From NCBI RefSeq assembly GCF_032852305.1, contig NZ_CP136594.1, positions 843,501-907,500 on the forward strand: DNA of 64,000 bases, in the 5' to 3' direction. This document shows, one piece after another, positions 35,403 to 45,375 of the stretch. How positions within the stretch are numbered: the stretch's first letter is position 1; every line of letters starts with the position of its first letter. The stretch comes from Parasphingorhabdus sp. SCSIO 66989 (GTDB lineage: Bacteria > Pseudomonadota > Alphaproteobacteria > Sphingomonadales > Sphingomonadaceae). Below the pieces are notes generated by a model. The model ran no database searches and had not been told where the DNA came from. It was given only the letters and a program-made list of their open reading frames with translations. Position numbers and translations under genes: made by a program.

Positions 35403-35428
35403 GGGCGGCTTGTTGCAGGCCGCCCTTT
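35403..35428 (+). terminator. Hairpin after TonB receptor gene
   Basis: GGGCGGC (35403-35409) pairs with GCCGCCC (35419-35425), followed by TTT. It lies in the 62-base gap before the carboxypeptidase gene and may act as a partial terminator or RNA stabiliser within the operon. Confidence 0.55.
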
Positions 35429-35457
35429 GCCAGATATAGCCCAAGGGAAAATGGCTG

Positions 35458-36666
35458 ATGCTGCGCTACCTTAGCCTTGTTATCACCGGTCTCGCCGCCG
35501 CTTTGGTGTCTGCCGGGGTTACACCGGCTTATGCCGGGCAATGTGCTACCAGTCAGTTCCGTCTGGACTCTGATTTCCCTGCAGGTGCCATGGCGCAATG
35601 CGCGGTTATTGGCGAGGACCGGATCAGGGTCACCATCGCTCCAGAGGACGATCCGCCTATCAACCCCAGCCCTTGGTACGCTTTTCGGCTCAACCCGATC
35701 GCACCCAATGATGGCGGCATGGTTGCGGTCGAGATTGACTATCCGCAATATGCGCATCGCTATTGGCCCAAGGTCAGTACCGATACGGAAATCTGGGATC
35801 GGTTATCGCCTGAATCGGTGGTGCCGCTGATCAAGGATGATGAGGGCCGGACCAAGCGGGTGCTGCTGAAAGTTCAGCTGTCGGATATTCCGGTGTTTAT
35901 CGCCGGGCAGGAGCTTTTGACGCCAGAACATTATGACGAGTGGTTCGCAAAGGTGGAGCAGCATGACGATGTACGCAAATGGCAGGTTGGTTTGTCAGCC
36001 GAACAGCGCGCAATTGATGCGATCACCATCTCGGCGAGGCCGGGTACGCAAAAGGAACAGGTGGTTTTGATCGGCCGACAGCATCCGCCCGAGCTTACCG
36101 GCGCGATTGCCCATCTGGTGTTTACCGAGACACTGTTAGCAGATACCGAACTGGCAAGACGCTATCGTGAGCGGTTTGAAACCATCGTTGTACCAATGGT
36201 CAATCCCGATGGTGTGGTGCACGGCCATTGGCGGCATAATACCGGCGGGGTCGATCTAAACCGCGATTGGGGACCGTTCACCCAGCCGGAAACGCGGCTT
36301 ATGCGCGATTTGCTGGTTGGTATTGAGAATGATCCGAATAAGGACTTACGCCTGTTCCTCGATTTTCATTCTACCCAGAAGGACGTTGTCTACACCATTC
36401 CCGAGGAATTCGAGACCGATCCGGCCATGCTGGTGTCCAATTGGCTCAAGCGCTATCAGGATCGGATGCCGGGCTATGAAGTGGTGATCGAAGCAGGCCA
36501 CAACGCCGATCGCCCGGTATCAAAGGCCTATATCCACGAAACCTTTGGTGCGCCCGCTGCGACGTTTGAACTGGGCGATGAGACTGATCGCAAGCGCGTT
36601 GACAGAATAGGCAAGGAAGCCGCCATCGCGATGATGGAAACACTGCTGCAGACCGAAGCCCCCTGA
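35458..36666 (+). CDS. Secreted M14 zinc carboxypeptidase
   Basis: 402 residues with a signal peptide (LRYLSLVITGLAAALVSA, cleavage near PAYAG). An N-terminal beta domain precedes the M14 peptidase core. The zinc ligands are in GRQHPPE (His and Glu) and DFHST (His); the substrate-binding GGVDLNRDW and the general base Glu in FELGDET are also visible. It resembles the M14-like cytosolic-carboxypeptidase group with an N-terminal domain. It should release C-terminal residues in the periplasm. It is followed two bases later by the D-aminoacylase gene, so the two are coupled. Confidence 0.9.
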   Translation: MLRYLSLVITGLAAALVSAGVTPAYAGQCATSQFRLDSDFPAGAMAQCAVIGEDRIRVTIAPEDDPPINPSPWYAFRLNPIAPNDGGMVAVEIDYPQYAHRYWPKVSTDTEIWDRLSPESVVPLIKDDEGRTKRVLLKVQLSDIPVFIAGQELLTPEHYDEWFAKVEQHDDVRKWQVGLSAEQRAIDAITISARPGTQKEQVVLIGRQHPPELTGAIAHLVFTETLLADTELARRYRERFETIVVPMVNPDGVVHGHWRHNTGGVDLNRDWGPFTQPETRLMRDLLVGIENDPNKDLRLFLDFHSTQKDVVYTIPEEFETDPAMLVSNWLKRYQDRMPGYEVVIEAGHNADRPVSKAYIHETFGAPAATFELGDETDRKRVDRIGKEAAIAMMETLLQTEAP

Positions 36667-36668
36667 TT

Positions 36669-38306
36669 ATGGGAGCAAAGCCATTTGCCCTGAATGTCGG
36701 GCTATGCTGTCTTTTCCTGCCTCTGGTATCAGCCTGTGCCACTACACAAGAAGTTGTCCGTGCCTCACCCATTTTTGACATTCTGATAGAGAATGGGACG
36801 GTTTATGATGGCAGCGGTGCGCCCGGTGCAGCGGCCAGCATAGCCATTATTGGCGATAAGATCGTTTCAATTGAGTCAGATAATCCAGAGAATCCGCAGG
36901 CAAAACGCCGCATTGATGCCACTGGCCTGATCGTCGCGCCGGGCTTTATTGATCCGCATACCCATCTGGTTGAAGATTTGGGCAGTGAAGACAGGAAGCG
37001 CCGAAACAATGCGCCCTATCTCACCCAGGGCGTAACGACCGTGGTTCTGGGCAATGATGGCTATGGCGATTACTACATCAAGCCAATGGCCAGACTGCTG
37101 GCCGAATTGGGAACCGGCACCAATATGGCGTTCATGGTCGGCTTTGGTCCGGTGCGGCGCGAACTTCTTGCCGATACCAACCGCGCGCCGACAGATGACG
37201 AACTGGAGCAAATGAAAGGCTTTGTCGCGCGTGGCATGTGCGATGGCGCGGTCGGCTTTTCGACAGGCCTGTATTACACGCCGCAAAACTTCGCCGAGAC
37301 CGATGAGGTGGTGGCGCTGGCCTCGGTTGCGGGCGATCTGGGCGGCATTTATGACAGCCATATCCGCGATGAAAGCAGCTACAATATTGGTCTGCGCGCA
37401 GCGGTTGAAGAAGCGCTCTATATCGGCCGCGAGGCGGATATGCCGGTGCATATTGCGCATATCAAGGCGCTGGGCCCGGCTGTTTGGGGCGCGAGTAGCG
37501 ACATTGTCGCGATGGTCGAGAAAGCGCAGGCTGCGGGGCAGATTGTCACTGCAGACCAATATCCCTGGCAGGCAAGCGGCACCCGGATCAGCAATGCGCT
37601 CGTCCCGCGCTGGGCGCTGGACGGTGGACTGGATGGCCTGCGCGCACGCCTGACCAACGCCGAGGAACGCGCGCGGATTGTGGAGGGCATGGCCAAAGGC
37701 CTGAAGCGACGCGGTGGGGCGGATGCTTTGCTGTTCACCGGTGCGCTGGGCGAGGCGGATGTGCCTAAAGGCATAACCCTTGCCGAATATGCACAACAGA
37801 AGAATATCGATCCGCTCGATGCGGCGCTGGAGATATTGGCGGCGGGCGATAGCCGGGTAGCCTCTTTCAATATGGATGAAGCGGATATTGCCACCTTTGC
37901 CCGCCAGCCCTGGGTTGTCACCAGCTCGGATGGCAGCACTGGCCATCCGCGCAAATATGCGAGTTTCCCCAAGGCCTATCAGCGTTTTGTCAAACGGGAT
38001 AGGCTGTTTGATATGGCGCGCTATATTCACCGCTCATCAGGGATGACTGCAGAGCTTTTGGGACTAGAGCGGCGCGGCTTTGTCCGCGCCGGATATTTTG
38101 CCGATATCGTTGTGTTTGATCCCGAGAGATTTGAAGCGGTGGCGGACTATCAAGACCCTGAAGAACTCTCTCAGGGGGTGCGCTATTTGCTCGTCAACGG
38201 TGAGCTGGCCATTGATGGTGGCGCGATATCCGGTGCATTAGCCGGCCGCCCGCTGTTGAAAGACACCAGCAAATATGCGGCGCAATGCCAACAGACAGAC
38301 GGGTAA
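36669..38306 (+). CDS. N-acyl-D-amino-acid deacylase family amidohydrolase, lipoprotein
   Basis: 545 residues with a lipoprotein signal (lipobox VSAC, about residues 20-23). The amidohydrolase motifs are GFIDPHTHLVED (metal His pair), the YDSHIRDES stretch, the VHIAHIKALGP stretch, and VTSSDGSTGHPRKYASF near the end. This matches D-aminoacylase/dihydroorotase-like enzymes that remove N-acyl groups from D-amino acids. Being lipidated, it should act in the periplasm. It overlaps the symporter frame at its 3' end only if the symporter starts at 38285; the preferred start is just after its stop. Confidence 0.92.
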   Translation: MGAKPFALNVGLCCLFLPLVSACATTQEVVRASPIFDILIENGTVYDGSGAPGAAASIAIIGDKIVSIESDNPENPQAKRRIDATGLIVAPGFIDPHTHLVEDLGSEDRKRRNNAPYLTQGVTTVVLGNDGYGDYYIKPMARLLAELGTGTNMAFMVGFGPVRRELLADTNRAPTDDELEQMKGFVARGMCDGAVGFSTGLYYTPQNFAETDEVVALASVAGDLGGIYDSHIRDESSYNIGLRAAVEEALYIGREADMPVHIAHIKALGPAVWGASSDIVAMVEKAQAAGQIVTADQYPWQASGTRISNALVPRWALDGGLDGLRARLTNAEERARIVEGMAKGLKRRGGADALLFTGALGEADVPKGITLAEYAQQKNIDPLDAALEILAAGDSRVASFNMDEADIATFARQPWVVTSSDGSTGHPRKYASFPKAYQRFVKRDRLFDMARYIHRSSGMTAELLGLERRGFVRAGYFADIVVFDPERFEAVADYQDPEELSQGVRYLLVNGELAIDGGAISGALAGRPLLKDTSKYAAQCQQTDG

Positions 38307-38311
38307 TCGCA

Positions 38312-39547
38312 ATGACATTCTGGTTCAAAATCCCCTTATGGCAACGTGTTGTCGGTGCCCTGATCCTTGGCATTGCGGTCGGCCTCTTATGGGGTGAGGG
38401 CGCAGAGAGCATCAAATGGATTGGCGATCTGTTTATCCGCGCTATCAAGATGCTGGTGGTACCGCTAATCTTCTTCTCGCTGGTCAGCGGTGTAGCAGCC
38501 ATTGGTGATTTGAAGAAACTCGGCAATGTCGGTAGCCGCGCGCTGCTGTTGTTCGTCAGCACCGGTGTAATTTCGGTGACGCTGGGCATGACCATGGGCA
38601 CCATTTTCAAGCCCGGTGAAAACCTCAATATAACCCTGCCCGAAGGGGCAGAGATACCCAAGCCGACAATCACCTCGCCGACCGAGATGATCCTGTCGCT
38701 GATCCCGGAAAACCCGATCATGACGATGGCGCAGGGGCAGATTTTGCCGCTGATCATCTTCGCGCTGCTGTTCGGCATCGCACTGCTGCGTGCGGGCGAG
38801 GATGCCGCGCCGACCATTCGCAATGTCGATGCCGCCGCCTCGATCATGCAGCAGATGACGATGCTGGTGATGGAACTGACGCCTTTCGGGGTGTTCGCGC
38901 TGATGGCCTGGGTGGCGGGAACCTTTGGCTGGGAGGCTTTGCTGCCACTCGCGCAGATGGTGCTGCTCAATTATGCCGGCTGCTTTATCATCATATTGAT
39001 CGTCTATCCGATCATCATCCGCGGTATCGCCAGACTGCCGATCATCGACTTTTTCCGTGGCGTGATTGATGCGCAGGCCATTGCCTTCTCGACCGCCTCG
39101 TCCAATGCCGCGCTGCCGGTGACGCTACGTTGTGTGCAGCGCAATCTGGGTGTCTCCAAGAGCGTGTCCAGCTTCACCGTCGCGCTTGGGGCCACTATCA
39201 ATATGAACGGCACCGCAATGTATCTCGGCCTGGTGGCGCTTTTTGGCGCACAGCTTTTCGGGGTGGAGCTGACATGGACATCCTATTTCCTCATCGGCCT
39301 GACCGCGACCCTGGGCTCGGTCGGTGCGGCGGGTATTCCAGGCTCGGGCCTGATTATGATGAGCCTGGTGCTGTCGTCCATAGGCGTGCCGCTGGAGACG
39401 ATTGCCTTTGTCGCCGGGATCAACCACATCATGGACATGATGCGCACGATGACCAATGTGACAGGCGATGCGACGGTAGCGGTTGCGGTGGGCCGCATGG
39501 CGGGCGAGATCGATATTGAGGAATATGAGTCCGACGACGACATCTGA
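38312..39547 (+). CDS. Dicarboxylate/amino acid:cation symporter (DAACS)
   Basis: ATG at 38312, about 411 residues, eight membrane helices and two re-entrant loops. The family motifs are SSNAALPVTLRC (hairpin 1), NMNGTAMYLG (helix 7), GSVGAAGIPGSGLIMMSLVLSSIGVP (hairpin 2), and NHIMDMMRTMTNVTGDA (helix 8). It is related to GltP/GltT and would import glutamate, aspartate or similar acids with protons or sodium. The context with a D-aminoacylase and DadA suggests uptake of D-amino acids (inference). Confidence 0.93.
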   Translation: MTFWFKIPLWQRVVGALILGIAVGLLWGEGAESIKWIGDLFIRAIKMLVVPLIFFSLVSGVAAIGDLKKLGNVGSRALLLFVSTGVISVTLGMTMGTIFKPGENLNITLPEGAEIPKPTITSPTEMILSLIPENPIMTMAQGQILPLIIFALLFGIALLRAGEDAAPTIRNVDAAASIMQQMTMLVMELTPFGVFALMAWVAGTFGWEALLPLAQMVLLNYAGCFIIILIVYPIIIRGIARLPIIDFFRGVIDAQAIAFSTASSNAALPVTLRCVQRNLGVSKSVSSFTVALGATINMNGTAMYLGLVALFGAQLFGVELTWTSYFLIGLTATLGSVGAAGIPGSGLIMMSLVLSSIGVPLETIAFVAGINHIMDMMRTMTNVTGDATVAVAVGRMAGEIDIEEYESDDDI

Positions 39548-39566
39548 TCGCAGCAGGAGAAATTGC

Positions 39567-40793
39567 TCAGACCAGCGCCGCCAATCGATTGGCCGCACCC
39601 ATGGCCAGTGTCCAGCCCAACATGCCATGCCCGGCATTGATCGCCAGATTCTGCCGTGGCCGCGAGATAATCGGCTGCGAGTTGGGTGTCATGGGCCTAT
39701 GCCCTGCCCAGAAATTGTCCGCCGTTTCATAATCCCCCGCTTCTGGCAGCGACATTTTGGCCGATTGGATCAGGCATTGGATGCGGTCTGAATCAACCTT
39801 GCGCGTGTCATCGCCCAGATCAGCCAGCCCGGCTATCCGGACCCGGTCTCCCAGATTGGTGAAAACGATCCGCCGCTTGCTGTCGGTAATGCTGATCTTG
39901 GGTGAGCGATTGCCGCTTCTAATATCGAAGGAATAGCCTTTCATTGGTTGAATAGACAGCCTGATCCCATTCGGGCGTAGCAGTGTAGAGGAGCCATGCC
40001 CGGCACATATGGTAATCAGCGATGCCGGTAACTCTTCGCCGCTATCCAGGGTCAGTCGCGCAGGGCCATTGTCCAGATCAAGCGCTTCGACACTCTCGCC
40101 GAACCTGAATTTGACACCATATTCCTGTTGCAGCAACGCCATCATGCCGGTGCAGAATTTACGGGCATCGCCGACCGCATCTTCGGGTGAATAGATCGCG
40201 CCTGCCAAATTGCTTAGCTGATATTCAACTGCAGGCTCTAGCGAAACCGCTTCTTCCGGGGTCAGAATCTTTTGCACGCCGCCATTTTGCTGTTTGAGTG
40301 CAACAAGCGACTGTGCCCGGTCAAAACCCTTTTCCGTATAGTGCAGATGGATTTTGCCCGCAGCCTGGAAGCCAAATTTCAGGTCATGCTCGTCGGTCAG
40401 CGCTTCCATCGCCGCTTTGGATTCCGCTGCCAGTTTCAGCACCGCAACAGTGTTGCTGAGAAACTGCTTCTCATTGCTCTCACCATGGAATTTCAGCAGC
40501 CAATGCACATAATCCAGTGATGGCTGCAGGTGCAGGCGAAACGCATCTTCCTGTCGCAACAACAATTTGGGGAAATCACGCCAGATGGACGCACTGGCAA
40601 GTGCATCGGTATAATTATAACTGAGCTGGGCGCCATTGGCGAAGGATGCGCCCTGTGCCGGGCCGTCTTCCTTGTCGATGAGCTCGACCTGCCAGCCCTT
40701 TCTGGCTAGGGCATAGGCGGAAGTCATGCCAATCACCCCCGCGCCAATAATGATTACGCGTTGGTTTTTGCTATGCGTTCCAACGCTATGCAT
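39567..40793 (-). CDS. dadA: D-amino-acid dehydrogenase
   Basis: 408 residues. The N-terminal FAD motif is VIIIGAGVIGMTSAYALARKGWQVELID, followed by GASFANGAQLSYNYTDALAS as in DadA. The closing part reads NFWAGHRPMTPNSQPIISR and INAGHGMLGWTLAMGAANRLA. It is a membrane-associated flavoenzyme that oxidises D-amino acids to keto acids, passing electrons to the respiratory chain. It converges on the symporter gene with 19 bases between stops. It completes the pathway suggested by the D-aminoacylase and the symporter. Confidence 0.92.
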   Translation of the reverse strand: MHSVGTHSKNQRVIIIGAGVIGMTSAYALARKGWQVELIDKEDGPAQGASFANGAQLSYNYTDALASASIWRDFPKLLLRQEDAFRLHLQPSLDYVHWLLKFHGESNEKQFLSNTVAVLKLAAESKAAMEALTDEHDLKFGFQAAGKIHLHYTEKGFDRAQSLVALKQQNGGVQKILTPEEAVSLEPAVEYQLSNLAGAIYSPEDAVGDARKFCTGMMALLQQEYGVKFRFGESVEALDLDNGPARLTLDSGEELPASLITICAGHGSSTLLRPNGIRLSIQPMKGYSFDIRSGNRSPKISITDSKRRIVFTNLGDRVRIAGLADLGDDTRKVDSDRIQCLIQSAKMSLPEAGDYETADNFWAGHRPMTPNSQPIISRPRQNLAINAGHGMLGWTLAMGAANRLAALV

Positions 40794-40975
40794 GGCCGGT
40801 TAAGTCTCCCCCTGACTTCGCCTCATATAATTGGGGATGAGCGAAGGTTACTCCAATTCTAATGCCATTTGAGTATATAACCTGCGGCTATCGCCGGGGA
40901 AGAAACGCTTATAAGATTGCCTTGCCTTTATGCGCTAGTTTCCCATGGTCTGACGTTGGTGCAATAGGGGGACAT

Positions 40976-42985
40976 ATGAGACAATCATGGTTTGGAAGCA
41001 TTGCCTGGATATCCCTTGTAAAACTGTCCATTTTTGGCCTTATCACTATCGTCGCTTCGCATAGCGCCTATGCACTTTCCTCGGCGCAGTCCAATGTCGA
41101 CATTATCGGCAAAGTCGCCATTGCGGATGCCGGTGCTTCGCCAGATAAAATACGCATCACCATAAACGGAGTGCATACGCGTACCGGTGAGGAAGGAACG
41201 TTCCACATTACGGTGGCCGAGGCTCCAATCTATCAGATTGCGTTTCAAGGCGAGGCCATTTTCTCTTCGGTGCAGACCTTCGCTGCGGTCGAGCTGCAGC
41301 AAGATACTTCCGGCACTCTGACTGTCCCTGCGATCGAATTGGTGGCCAAGACAGAGGGACGTGTTGAGATGATATTCGGCGGCGATTTCATGGTCGGGCG
41401 GCGTTATCTCGATCCGCAATGGAACGAGCCTGTGCTTGTCCGGGAAGAGACGCGCGCTGATGATATGCGGGCGCTGACGCAGCATATGAAGCCCTATTTT
41501 GAGACTGCGGACTTTGCTTCGGTCAATCTGGAATCCATATTGGCAACCGCAGAGCCGCCAGAGCATGCTCCGAAATCGGTTGTTTTCTATACCCATCCCG
41601 ATGCGCTTCTGGCGTTGGAGGATATGGGCGTGGACTATGTCTCGCTGGGGAATAACCATAGCTATGATTATCTTGATGACGGCCTGAAACAGACATTTGA
41701 GGCTCTGGAGCAATCACCCATCGGCCATTCCGGTGCCGGGTTGAATGCAACACAGGCCGAAGCGCCATGGCGCATATCGATGAACAATCACGACTATGCC
41801 ATGCTCGGCTATGTCGGCTGGAAAGGCCGGGTGACACCCAATCAGGTGGCGGAAGCAGACAAGGGCGGTGCAGCGTTGGGGACGCAAGAGGTCATGCAGA
41901 TGGCGGCGGCAGACGCAGACCGGAAAGGCGAGATCAGCGTCATCCAATATCATGGCAGCCGCGAATATAGCGAAGGACCGACCGAGCTAACCGAAACCCG
42001 GATCAAGGCGGCGGTCGATGCGGGCGCAGACCTGGTGATCGGCCATCACCCGCATGTGACGCACGGGTTGGAGCTCTATAACGGCAAGCTGATCGCCTGG
42101 TCGCTCGGCAATTTTCTGTTCGACCAGTTCTTTTATGAGACCCACGGCGCTATGGCGCTACGCGTCTGGATGGATGGCGACCAATTCTATCGCGCCGAGG
42201 TCATTCCGCTGCATATCAAGGATTATCGGCCGGTCCCGGCTGTGGCGGATGTGCGCAACTATGTCCTGCAAAGGGTGATGAGCCTCTCCTCTGAACGCAA
42301 TACCCCTTTGCGTCTGTCGGGTGGCCATGCGGTGCTGTCAGCAGCCGATGATATGGCTGACCTAGGCATATCGGCCGTCACACACACGCAGTTAGAGGGC
42401 GGAAAGATCAAACGCCTGCCAACAGTCCTGTCGAGCGGCAGTGGTGAGGACATAGCCAAGGACACAGGTATACGCTTTGGTAAAGATCTGTTCTTCCGCG
42501 GCGGTTTTGAATCTCATAATGCATTTGGCTTGAACGACCGCAGTTGGCAGATCGACAATGCGCAAGCCGCTCTCAGTGATGTGTCCAAAGGTGGCGATTA
42601 TGCACTCAATTTGGTTTCGGCAGGGCAGGAAGGTACGATCACTTTTGCACCCAAAACCTTTTTGCGAGTGTTCAATAAAGACAGCTACACACTCACCACC
42701 TGGATCAAGCCAAAATTCGCTCTTGAGGTAGAAGCTTTTACCCAATCGCGTCCAAGAGGCATGGACCGTTATCAGGCTTTGGAGACTTCGCCCCTGTCCC
42801 CGATTGGCAAAGCATCGCTAAAAGCCGGCGAATGGCAGCAAATCCATTTTGACTTTAGTGCTGCACGTGATGTGCGCGGCAGAGCTCTGCCGATGCGACC
42901 TGTATTAAAGTTCCAAGTTGCGGAGACTGGGGCAAACCCCGACATGATTCTGTTGGATGAGCTCGCCATTGTCGAATGGCAATAA
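40976..42985 (+). CDS. CapA-like metallophosphoesterase-fold protein with C-terminal extension
   Basis: The ATG at 40976 after AGGGGG is preferred over 40862 and gives 669 residues with a signal peptide (cleavage near SAYALSS). After a carboxypeptidase-regulatory-like beta segment, the CapA core spans about residues 140-440: MIFGGDFMVGRR, ASVNLESILA, DYVSLGNNHSYDYLDDG, ISVIQYHGSREYSE, ADLVIGHHPHVTHGLE and LIAWSLGNFLFDQF. CapA relatives take part in poly-gamma-glutamate export, though many are uncharacterised hydrolases. The last 170 residues form a beta-rich region of the laminin-G/CBM kind (weak). No cap operon partners are nearby. Confidence 0.85.
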   Translation: MRQSWFGSIAWISLVKLSIFGLITIVASHSAYALSSAQSNVDIIGKVAIADAGASPDKIRITINGVHTRTGEEGTFHITVAEAPIYQIAFQGEAIFSSVQTFAAVELQQDTSGTLTVPAIELVAKTEGRVEMIFGGDFMVGRRYLDPQWNEPVLVREETRADDMRALTQHMKPYFETADFASVNLESILATAEPPEHAPKSVVFYTHPDALLALEDMGVDYVSLGNNHSYDYLDDGLKQTFEALEQSPIGHSGAGLNATQAEAPWRISMNNHDYAMLGYVGWKGRVTPNQVAEADKGGAALGTQEVMQMAAADADRKGEISVIQYHGSREYSEGPTELTETRIKAAVDAGADLVIGHHPHVTHGLELYNGKLIAWSLGNFLFDQFFYETHGAMALRVWMDGDQFYRAEVIPLHIKDYRPVPAVADVRNYVLQRVMSLSSERNTPLRLSGGHAVLSAADDMADLGISAVTHTQLEGGKIKRLPTVLSSGSGEDIAKDTGIRFGKDLFFRGGFESHNAFGLNDRSWQIDNAQAALSDVSKGGDYALNLVSAGQEGTITFAPKTFLRVFNKDSYTLTTWIKPKFALEVEAFTQSRPRGMDRYQALETSPLSPIGKASLKAGEWQQIHFDFSAARDVRGRALPMRPVLKFQVAETGANPDMILLDELAIVEWQ

Positions 42986-43143
42986 TATGCTCGATCTTAC
43001 TCCGATATTGGCGAGTTAGTGACCCGCGAAGATGCGAACATTAGGCCTACCAGATTGCCCAACCCAATATTGGCCTCAAACACCATGATTGCTTTTTGCA
43101 AAGCACGCCCATAGCCTGTTTGGCGAAATGATATGAGGGGGTC

Positions 43144-45375
43144 ATGGGGCGTTTGTCCGCCTATCTGGAACGCTTGGGTCCGGCGATGGTCGGATTTTTT
43201 GCTCTGGCACTGGTGCTGGGGCTCATGGCGTTTGACCCTGCACCGCTTCAGCGCGTGAGTATGCAAGTCTTTGATTCGCTGCAGCGCGCGGCGCCTTGGC
43301 GACTTAGCGAAAAACCGCATGTAGTGGTTGTCGATATTGATGAGGAATCCATTGCCCGTCTTGGTCAGTGGCCATGGCCACGCACGGACTTGGCCACACT
43401 GACACAGCGTCTCGGTGCAGCTGGTGCCAGTGCCGTTGCCTATGACATTGTTTTCTCTGAAGCTGATCGCACATCGCCCGAAGCATTGGCGGCACGATAT
43501 GAGGCGCAAGACCTAAACGACGCCCTGGCAGGATTGCCCAGCCATGATGCCCTTTTAGCCAAGAGCTTTACCGATGTGCCGGTGGTGGCGGGCTATTTCT
43601 TTCTCGATGCCGAAGAGGGCGGACGCGATGTCGAGCCGCGCGCCAGCTTTACGCTTTCTGGAACACTGCCAAGTCGCGATGTAACCATCTATTCCGGCGC
43701 TTTGCTACCCCTACCTGCTATTGAGCAAACAGCGGCGGGGACCGGCTTTGTTACGTTGCAAAGCGATGCAGACGGGATTGTGCGGCGGGTACCGATGGTG
43801 GCGATCCAGAATGGCAATCTGGTCCCCGGCCTTGCTTTGGAGACTGTCCGCGTCGCGCTCGATACCGGATCGCCCAATCTCCTCGCCAGCGACGGGACCG
43901 GGGAAACTTTGTCGAGCCCCGGGGCTGCTGTTTCGGTACGGCTGGGTGATACTGACATACCGGTCAATGATGCGGCGGAGATGTGGGTCCATTTTCCCGA
44001 TAAGGACACACGCATGATGGTGCCGGCGTGGCAGATCATCTCGGGGGCGATGTCGGACGATGATCTGGCCAAGACCGTTGCGGGCAAGGCCGTCTTTGTC
44101 GGCGGCAGCGCCGAGGGGCTGCAAGACCTTGTATCGACACCATTGAGCGGAAGCGCCGCTGGCGTCACCGTGCATGCGGCGGCGGCGGAGCAGATATTGA
44201 GCGGTCACTTTCTGGTGCGTCCCGATTGGGCGCGCGCGCTTGAGGGGGTTCTGGTTGTATTGCTCGGCGGAGTGCTTGCATTGCTCCTGCCGCGACTTGG
44301 TGCCGCCCTTGGTGCGCTTGCGGCCCTGATCGGGATTGTCGTGGTTGGTTTGATGACCTGGTTCGCCTTCACCGAAGCGCGCTATCTGCTCAACCCAACC
44401 TGGCCGATATTGGCTATCGGAGCTGTCTATGCAGTGCAGACGGTCGCCATATTTTATCGTGAAGAACGTCAGCGCAGCTATATCCACGCCGCTTTTGACC
44501 GCTATCTGTCGCCGGAAATGGTGCGCCAGATTGCTGATGATCCCGGCAAGCTCGAACTGGGTGGCGAAGAGCGCGACATGAGCGTGCTGATGTGCGACAT
44601 TCGCGGCTTCAGTCGTATCTCGGAGCGCTATTCGCCAAGCGAGGTGATCGATTTTCTGATCAGCTTCCTTACGCCGATGAGCGAGATACTGCTCGCCCAT
44701 AAAGCGACGCTCGACAAATATATTGGCGATGCGGTTCTCGCATTTTGGAATGCCCCTCTCGATGATCCGGACCATCCTTCCAACGCCGCCCATGCTGCAT
44801 TGGACATGGTTGAGAAGATCAAGCAACTCAATGCGACGATGGACCTGCAATCGGGCACAAGCTGGCCGGGTAATGTCAGGATCGGCATTGGCCTAAATGC
44901 CGGGCTTTGCTGTGTCGGTAATATGGGATCGCGCGAGCGGCTTTCCTATACGCTTATTGGTGACACGGTGAACATGACCGCCCGGCTCGAGGGGCTGACC
45001 AAAGTCTATGGCGTGTCTATCGCTGTGGGCGAGGTGCTGGCCGAGCGGCTGGAAGATTTTGCCTTACTCGAACTGGACCAGGTGCGGGTGATCGGGCGCG
45101 AAAAGCCGGAGCGGATTTTTGCGTTGCTGGGGGATGCAAAACTGCTGTCGAGCGAGGCATTTAAAGGCTTGAGCGCGGCACATGGTCAGATGCTTAAGGC
45201 CTATCGCGCGCAACACTGGGATCGTTCGGAAAAAGCGCTTGAAGATAGTCGTGAGCTCTATGAGGAATTCGGCATGTCAGGTCTGTATAAGCTGTTTGCC
45301 GAGCGCATTGACGGATTGCGCAAGAAACCGCCGGGCCTCGCATGGGATGGCGTTTATCAGGCTATGACCAAGTGA
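43144..45375 (+). CDS. CHASE2-domain class III adenylate cyclase
   Basis: 743 residues. One helix (about 14-30), then a periplasmic CHASE2 sensor (about 35-355, with VVVDIDEESIARLGQWPWPR and DGIVRRVPM). Three helices (about 360-440) follow, then a short linker and the cyclase domain (about 475-630). The metal Asp residues lie in LMCDIRGFSRISE and KYIGDAVLAFWNAP; RIGIGLNAG and YTLIGDTVNMTARLEG complete the site. It should make cAMP in response to an envelope signal. Its stop abuts that of the FecR gene within one TGATCA. The tail of about 60 residues is helical. Confidence 0.93.
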   Translation: MGRLSAYLERLGPAMVGFFALALVLGLMAFDPAPLQRVSMQVFDSLQRAAPWRLSEKPHVVVVDIDEESIARLGQWPWPRTDLATLTQRLGAAGASAVAYDIVFSEADRTSPEALAARYEAQDLNDALAGLPSHDALLAKSFTDVPVVAGYFFLDAEEGGRDVEPRASFTLSGTLPSRDVTIYSGALLPLPAIEQTAAGTGFVTLQSDADGIVRRVPMVAIQNGNLVPGLALETVRVALDTGSPNLLASDGTGETLSSPGAAVSVRLGDTDIPVNDAAEMWVHFPDKDTRMMVPAWQIISGAMSDDDLAKTVAGKAVFVGGSAEGLQDLVSTPLSGSAAGVTVHAAAAEQILSGHFLVRPDWARALEGVLVVLLGGVLALLLPRLGAALGALAALIGIVVVGLMTWFAFTEARYLLNPTWPILAIGAVYAVQTVAIFYREERQRSYIHAAFDRYLSPEMVRQIADDPGKLELGGEERDMSVLMCDIRGFSRISERYSPSEVIDFLISFLTPMSEILLAHKATLDKYIGDAVLAFWNAPLDDPDHPSNAAHAALDMVEKIKQLNATMDLQSGTSWPGNVRIGIGLNAGLCCVGNMGSRERLSYTLIGDTVNMTARLEGLTKVYGVSIAVGEVLAERLEDFALLELDQVRVIGREKPERIFALLGDAKLLSSEAFKGLSAAHGQMLKAYRAQHWDRSEKALEDSRELYEEFGMSGLYKLFAERIDGLRKKPPGLAWDGVYQAMTK

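Noticed and set aside
36876-38030. Minus-strand frame of 384 codons opposite the D-aminoacylase gene
   Set aside because: Antisense shadow in GC-rich DNA; no family sequence, and the plus-strand gene is clear.
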